Shown here: piece by piece, positions 5,674 through 8,946 of the stretch
Layout of the letters: each line of letters begins with the position of its first letter
Numbering within the stretch: position 1 is the first letter of the stretch
Assembly (NCBI GenBank): GCA_038117225.1
Contig: JAYOFM010000128.1
Coordinates: 1 to 8,946 of the forward strand
Reading direction: 5' to 3'
DNA from: JAYOFM01 sp038117225
GTDB lineage: Bacteria; Pseudomonadota; Alphaproteobacteria; Rhodospirillales; Casp-alpha2
DNA: 8,946 nucleotides
The notes under the pieces: model-generated
What the model saw: the letters and a program-made list of their open reading frames with translations, nothing else
What the model was told of the DNA's origin: nothing
Database searches by the model: none
Position numbers and translations under genes: made by a program

Positions 5674-5711
5674 ACTGCCGAGCGGCGCCAGCGTTGACGT
5701 CGATCGGCAGT
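5674..5711. repeat. 8-bp inverted repeat in the peroxiredoxin/aldolase divergent gap
   Basis: ACTGCCGA (5674-5681) and TCGGCAGT (5704-5711) are exact reverse complements with 22 bp between, so the half-site centres are 30 bp apart. Between them lies TTGACG (5694-5699), a 5-of-6 -35 match facing the aldolase gene; 18 bp on, CATTGT (5718-5723) is only a poor -10. It could be an operator in this 113-bp gap. Repeats of this size also occur by chance in a window this long. Confidence 0.3.
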
Positions 5712-5751
5712 CTAGCCCATTGTCCAGCGACTTGGAAAAGGAACGCCCGCG

Positions 5752-6519
5752 ATGAAACAAAATATCATGAAGTTGAAGCTCCAGGCCGGCGAGCCGGCAT
5801 TCGGCTGTTCGGTGATGATTCCGTCGCCGCAGATCGTCGAAATGGTCGCCTACGCGGGCTTCGACTGGGTACTGATCGACATGGAACACGGCACCATCGG
5901 GCTGGAAACCTGCGAGCTGATGACCATGGCCGCCGACGCCGCCGGCATCACCCCCATCGTCCGGCCCAAGAGCAACAGCCAAGCCGATATCTCGGCGGTC
6001 ATGGATCGCGGCGCCATGGGTGTTCAGGTGCCGCACGTGAACTCGGCCGAGGATGCCCGGCGCGCCGTCTCGGCGGTCAGGTTCGGCCCCGGCGACAATC
6101 GCGGCCTCGCCGTCGGCACGCGGCCCGACCGCTATGGCATGGGCGCCAAGATGCAGGACTTCACCGTCGCCGCCAACGAACAGTCGCTGGTCTGCGTGCA
6201 GTTCGAACACCGGGCCGCCATCGACAACGCCGATGACATCCTCGCCGTTGACGGCGTCGACGTGTTCTTCATCGGCCCGTCCGACCTGTCGCAGTCCATG
6301 GGCCACCCAGGCAACCCGACAGCCCCCGACGTCGCCGCCGCCATCGACGCCACCCTGGCCAAGATCACCGCCGCCGGCCACATCGCCGGCATGCCGGCGG
6401 CGACGGACGCCATCGAGACGGCGCTCGCCAAGGGCGTCACCTACACCTACACCCACCTGCCGAAACTGCTCGGCGCCGGGGTCGCCTCGTTCATGGCCAA
6501 GGCCAAGCCGAGCGGCTGA
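5752..6519 (+). CDS. HpcH/HpaI-family class II pyruvate aldolase
   Basis: A 255-residue TIM-barrel enzyme of the HpcH/HpaI (2-oxo-acid aldolase/citrate lyase-like) family. The best-known members cleave 4-hydroxy-2-oxoheptanedioate or 2-keto-3-deoxy-sugar acids reversibly to pyruvate plus an aldehyde, using a divalent metal. Visible motifs are DWVLIDMEHG with D43, E45 and the catalytic-base candidate H46; VRPKS with R71 for pyruvate binding; GAMGVQVPHV (88-97); FGPGDNRG (111-118); metal ligand E152 in CVQFEH; and metal ligand D178 in FIGPSDLSQSMGH. The usual VMIE segment reads CVQFE here, but the Glu is kept. Length matches the family. The ribosome site AAGGA (5738-5742) is 9 nt from the ATG. 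No aromatic-degradation or sugar-acid genes flank it, so the substrate is not assigned. It ends 7 bp from the convergent thiol dioxygenase gene. Confidence 0.9.
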   Translation: MKQNIMKLKLQAGEPAFGCSVMIPSPQIVEMVAYAGFDWVLIDMEHGTIGLETCELMTMAADAAGITPIVRPKSNSQADISAVMDRGAMGVQVPHVNSAEDARRAVSAVRFGPGDNRGLAVGTRPDRYGMGAKMQDFTVAANEQSLVCVQFEHRAAIDNADDILAVDGVDVFFIGPSDLSQSMGHPGNPTAPDVAAAIDATLAKITAAGHIAGMPAATDAIETALAKGVTYTYTHLPKLLGAGVASFMAKAKPSG

Positions 6520-6526
6520 CTGGCGG

Positions 6527-7087
6527 TTACTTCCGCTTACGCTCGGGACAGGGGTACTGGCGCTTGTTGATGGGGTCGAATTCGGAGCGGCCGGTGGTCG
6601 CCAGATTGCGGCCGTAGACATGCAGCGACAACGACGGCGTGTCGCCCTCGTTGCGCACACTGTGGATATCGTCGGACATCAGGGTGCAGGTGACGCCCTG
6701 GCGGATGGTGGTTTCCCGGGCGACCTCGATGTCAGCAAAACCGTCCTCGGCGCCGTCATCGAGCCGCCGCCAGTCGACGTTGATCTCCTCGCCCTCGAGA
6801 CCGATCACCACGCCCCAGGTGCGGTGGTCGTGCGGCGCGACGCCGCGTCCCGGCGCCCAGCACACGGTTTCCACCAGCAGCCCGTCGTCCGCTTCCTTGT
6901 GCACGATGGTGACGCCGAAGCCCTGCGCGTCGTCGGTCTCGCGGTGGCGCTCCTCCAGCCAGCCGGTGTCCTCGGCCAGCGGCCGCGCCAGTTCGGTGAC
7001 GCGGCGGGTGATTTCCGCCGCGTCGTCGGTCGATGCCAGCACCCTTTCCACCTGGGAAACGAACGTCTCGACGGCGGCGTTGCTCAT
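6527..7087 (-). CDS. Thiol dioxygenase, cysteine dioxygenase-like cupin
   Basis: A 186-residue cupin related to cysteine dioxygenase and 3-mercaptopropionate dioxygenase, which use Fe(II) and O2 to turn a thiol into a sulfinic acid. The iron ligands appear to be H86 and H88 in APHDHRTWGVVIG and H142 in DDIHSVRNEG. The Ser-His-Tyr relay of this family is seen as S154, H156 and Y158 in SLSLHVYGRNL. The position of the Cys that cross-links to Tyr in mammalian enzymes is Gly or Val here, as in many bacterial members. By rough alignment from memory, neither the Arg of cysteine dioxygenase nor the Gln of mercaptopropionate dioxygenase is evident near residue 59, so the thiol is unknown. The gene starts 5 nt after the ilvD stop; its ribosome site GGAG (complement of 7096-7099) lies within the ilvD end, implying co-transcription and likely coupled translation. 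Confidence 0.85.
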   Translation of the reverse strand: MSNAAVETFVSQVERVLASTDDAAEITRRVTELARPLAEDTGWLEERHRETDDAQGFGVTIVHKEADDGLLVETVCWAPGRGVAPHDHRTWGVVIGLEGEEINVDWRRLDDGAEDGFADIEVARETTIRQGVTCTLMSDDIHSVRNEGDTPSLSLHVYGRNLATTGRSEFDPINKRQYPCPERKRK

Positions 7088-7092
7088 GCCCC

Positions 7093-8946
7093 CTACTCCG
7101 CCGCCAGCCGCGTCGGCGCGGCATCGAGCTGCGTGACATCACGCACGGCGCCGCGCGAGGCCGAGGTGGCGAGCGCCGCGTAGGCCTTGAGCGCCTGTGT
7201 CACCTGACGCTGGCGGTTCGCCGGTTTCCAGGCGTCTCCGCCCTTGGCCACCATGGCGGCGTGGCGGCGGTCCAGTTCGGCGGCGTCGACGGCCAGGGTC
7301 ATGCGGCGGCTTGGGATATCGATCTCGATGCTGTCGCCCTCCTCGACCAGACCGATCATGCCGCCCTCGGCCGCTTCCGGCGAGATGTGGCCGACCGACA
7401 GCCCGGACGAGCCGCCGGAGAACCGGCCATCGGTGATCAGCGCGCACTCGGCGCCGAGGCCGACGGATTTGATGTAGCTGGTCGGATACAGCATTTCCTG
7501 CATGCCCGGGCCGCCCTTCGGGCCTTCATAGCGCACCACCACCACATCGCCGGCGACGATCTCGCCGCCGAGGATCTTGGCCACCGCCTCCTCCTGGCTT
7601 TCGCAGATGCGCGCCGGGCCGGTGAAGGTGAGGATCGAGGCATCGACGCCGGCGGTCTTCACCACGCAGCCGTCTTCCGCCAGATTGCCATGCAGCACGG
7701 CGAGACCGCCGTCGGCGCTGTAGGCATGGTCGATATCGCGGATACAGCCGTTCTCGCGGTCGAGATCGAGGCTGTTGTAGCGCTTCGACTGGCTGAACGC
7801 GGTCTGCGTCGGCACGTTGCCGGGCGCCGCCAGGTAGAACTGACGCACCGCGTCATCATCGGAACGGCGAATATCGAAGCGCTCGATGGCGTCGCCGATG
7901 GTCGGCGCATGCACGGTCGGAGTGTCGCGGTTGAGCAGACCGGCGCGATCCAACTCGCCCATGATCGCCATGATGCCGCCGGCCCGGTGAAAGTCTTCCA
8001 TGTGGTAAAGGCTGGTCGACGGCGACAGCTTCGACAGATGCGGCACCTTGCGCGACATGGCGTCGATCTCGGCTAGGCCGAAGCCGATCTCGCCCTCCTC
8101 CGCCATCGCCAGCAAATGCAGGATGGTGTTGGTCGAGCCGCCCATGGCGATATCGACGGTCATGGCGTTCTCGAAGCCGCGCACCGAGCCGATGGACCGC
8201 GGCAGCACGCTTTCGTCGTCTTGTTCGTAATAGCGCTTGGTGATCTCGACGATGGTGCGGCCGGCCTCCAGGAACAGTTCCTTGCGATCAGCGTGGGTCG
8301 CCAGCATGGAACCGTTGCCGGGCAGCGCCAGCCCCATGGCTTCGGCCAGGCAGTTCATGGAATTGGCGGTGAACATGCCCGAGCACGAGCCGCACGTCGG
8401 GCAGGCCGAACGCTCATAGGTCTCGACCTGTTCGTCCGACACGTCAGGATTGGCGGCCTGCACCATGGCGATGATCAGGTCGTTGCGCTTTTCCTCGCCG
8501 TCGACCTCCATCTTGCCGGCTTCCATCGGCCCGCCGGAAACGAACACGGCGGGGATGTTGAGCCGCATGGCCGCCATCAGCATGCCCGGCGTGATCTTGT
8601 CGCAGTTGGAAATGCAGACCATGGCGTCGGCGCAGTGCGCATTGACCATGTATTCGACGCTGTCGGCGATCAGTTCGCGCGACGGCAGCGAATACAGCAT
8701 GCCGCCGTGGCCCATGGCGATGCCGTCATCGACGGCGATGGTGTTGAACTCCTTGGCGACGCCGCCGGCGGCCTCGATCTCGCGCGCCACCATCTGGCCC
8801 AGGTCCTTGAGGTGCACATGCCCCGGCACGAACTGGGTGAACGAATTGGCGATGGCGATGATCGGCTTGCCGAAATCGTCATCGGTCATGCCGGTGGCGC
8901 GCCACAGGCCGCGCGCGCCGGCCATGTTGCGGCCGTGGGTCGAGGT
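7093..8946 (-). CDS. ilvD: Dihydroxy-acid dehydratase IlvD (partial, 5' end beyond the window)
   Basis: Catalyses dehydration of 2,3-dihydroxyisovalerate and 2,3-dihydroxy-3-methylvalerate to the 2-oxo acids, the third common step of valine and isoleucine synthesis. The frame is open to the right edge: codons upstream of the first internal ATG (8923-8925) read TSTHGRN, matching the conserved TTHGRNMAGAR start of IlvD, so about 7 residues of the N-terminus are missing and 617 are visible. Numbered from that internal Met, cluster and active-site segments include CISNCDKITPGM (C104, C108), SACPTCGSCSGMF (C175, C178, C181) and MGGSTNT. The early FVPGHVHL lacks the PCN cysteine of short [2Fe-2S] dehydratases, so this is the E. 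coli-like [4Fe-4S] type. The C-terminus with RQVTQALKAYAALATSASRGAVRD is complete. The thiol dioxygenase gene follows after 5 nt. The promoter lies outside the window. Confidence 0.97.
   Translation of the reverse strand, partial: TSTHGRNMAGARGLWRATGMTDDDFGKPIIAIANSFTQFVPGHVHLKDLGQMVAREIEAAGGVAKEFNTIAVDDGIAMGHGGMLYSLPSRELIADSVEYMVNAHCADAMVCISNCDKITPGMLMAAMRLNIPAVFVSGGPMEAGKMEVDGEEKRNDLIIAMVQAANPDVSDEQVETYERSACPTCGSCSGMFTANSMNCLAEAMGLALPGNGSMLATHADRKELFLEAGRTIVEITKRYYEQDDESVLPRSIGSVRGFENAMTVDIAMGGSTNTILHLLAMAEEGEIGFGLAEIDAMSRKVPHLSKLSPSTSLYHMEDFHRAGGIMAIMGELDRAGLLNRDTPTVHAPTIGDAIERFDIRRSDDDAVRQFYLAAPGNVPTQTAFSQSKRYNSLDLDRENGCIRDIDHAYSADGGLAVLHGNLAEDGCVVKTAGVDASILTFTGPARICESQEEAVAKILGGEIVAGDVVVVRYEGPKGGPGMQEMLYPTSYIKSVGLGAECALITDGRFSGGSSGLSVGHISPEAAEGGMIGLVEEGDSIEIDIPSRRMTLAVDAAELDRRHAAMVAKGGDAWKPANRQRQVTQALKAYAALATSASRGAVRDVTQLDAAPTRLAAE
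7096..7099 (-). promoter_or_regulatory. Thiol dioxygenase ribosome site inside the ilvD 3' end
   Basis: On the minus strand GGAG lies 8 nt before the dioxygenase ATG and within the last codons of ilvD. A second purine run, AGGGGG, sits only 1 nt from the ATG, too near to serve. The arrangement suggests that ribosomes finishing ilvD feed the next gene. Confidence 0.55.

Noticed and set aside
5635..6660. 341-codon minus-strand open frame opposite the aldolase
   Set aside because: It is the complement of an intact HpcH/HpaI aldolase, with no ribosome site or motif of its own.
6053..7183. 376-codon plus-strand open frame spanning the aldolase end, the thiol dioxygenase and the ilvD end
   Set aside because: It crosses three real genes in the wrong frame or strand and is Pro/Arg/Ser-rich shadow sequence.
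7033..8076. 347-codon plus-strand open frame opposite ilvD
   Set aside because: IlvD on the minus strand is near full length and strongly recognisable; this frame is its mirror.
1..8946. Defence system, mobile element, CRISPR array, tRNA or toxin-antitoxin pair
   Set aside because: I looked on both strands for integrase or transposase motifs, terminal repeats, regularly spaced repeats, cloverleaf sequences and small paired genes and found none; gene content is ordinary chromosomal metabolism.

Overview
The window is about 9 kb of GC-rich DNA (roughly 60-65% G+C by eye), with dense, short-gapped gene packing. It reads as ordinary chromosome of an alphaproteobacterium, probably Rhodospirillales-like or a related marine or soil lineage. 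This placement is inference. It rests on the ErpA and IlvD sequence style, the erpA-xth adjacency, the TauD/TfdA-type dioxygenase, the HpcH/HpaI aldolase and the codon usage. I see no integrase, transposase, phage gene, tRNA, rRNA or CRISPR array, and no stretch over about 155 bases without a gene.

Layout, left to right. (1) Plus strand, 18-1777: a GlcG/HbpS-type (DUF336) protein; the A-type Fe-S carrier gene erpA, behind a good sigma70-like promoter candidate and followed by a clear rho-independent terminator; then exodeoxyribonuclease III (xthA). (2) Minus strand, 3518-1774: a possible operon of a small PilZ-domain protein, a TauD/TfdA-family Fe(II)/2-oxoglutarate dioxygenase and a GNAT acetyltransferase, whose end overlaps the xthA stop by 4 bp tail to tail. 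(3) Plus strand, 3672-5149, divergent from pilZ: an exported metallo-beta-lactamase-fold hydrolase and an exported cytochrome c'-like monohaem protein with an unusual Met/Gly-rich insert. (4) Minus strand, 5638-5156: a Prx5-type peroxiredoxin, divergent from (5) a plus-strand HpcH/HpaI-family aldolase, 5752-6519. (6) Minus strand, 8946-6527: ilvD (dihydroxy-acid dehydratase, running off the right edge), closely followed by a thiol dioxygenase (cysteine dioxygenase-like cupin), probably co-transcribed with it.

Most genes are housekeeping or general metabolism: Fe-S assembly, base-excision repair, branched-chain amino acid synthesis, peroxide defence, and carbon and sulfur-compound oxidation. 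Iron and redox chemistry recurs (ErpA, IlvD, two non-haem iron dioxygenases, a c-type cytochrome, a peroxiredoxin), but nothing links these genes into one dedicated system. I did not find convincing evidence of a new biological system. The items most worth a second look are the inverted and direct repeats over the two candidate starts of the cytochrome gene, that protein's Met-rich insert, the exported metallo-hydrolase, and the thiol dioxygenase behind ilvD.
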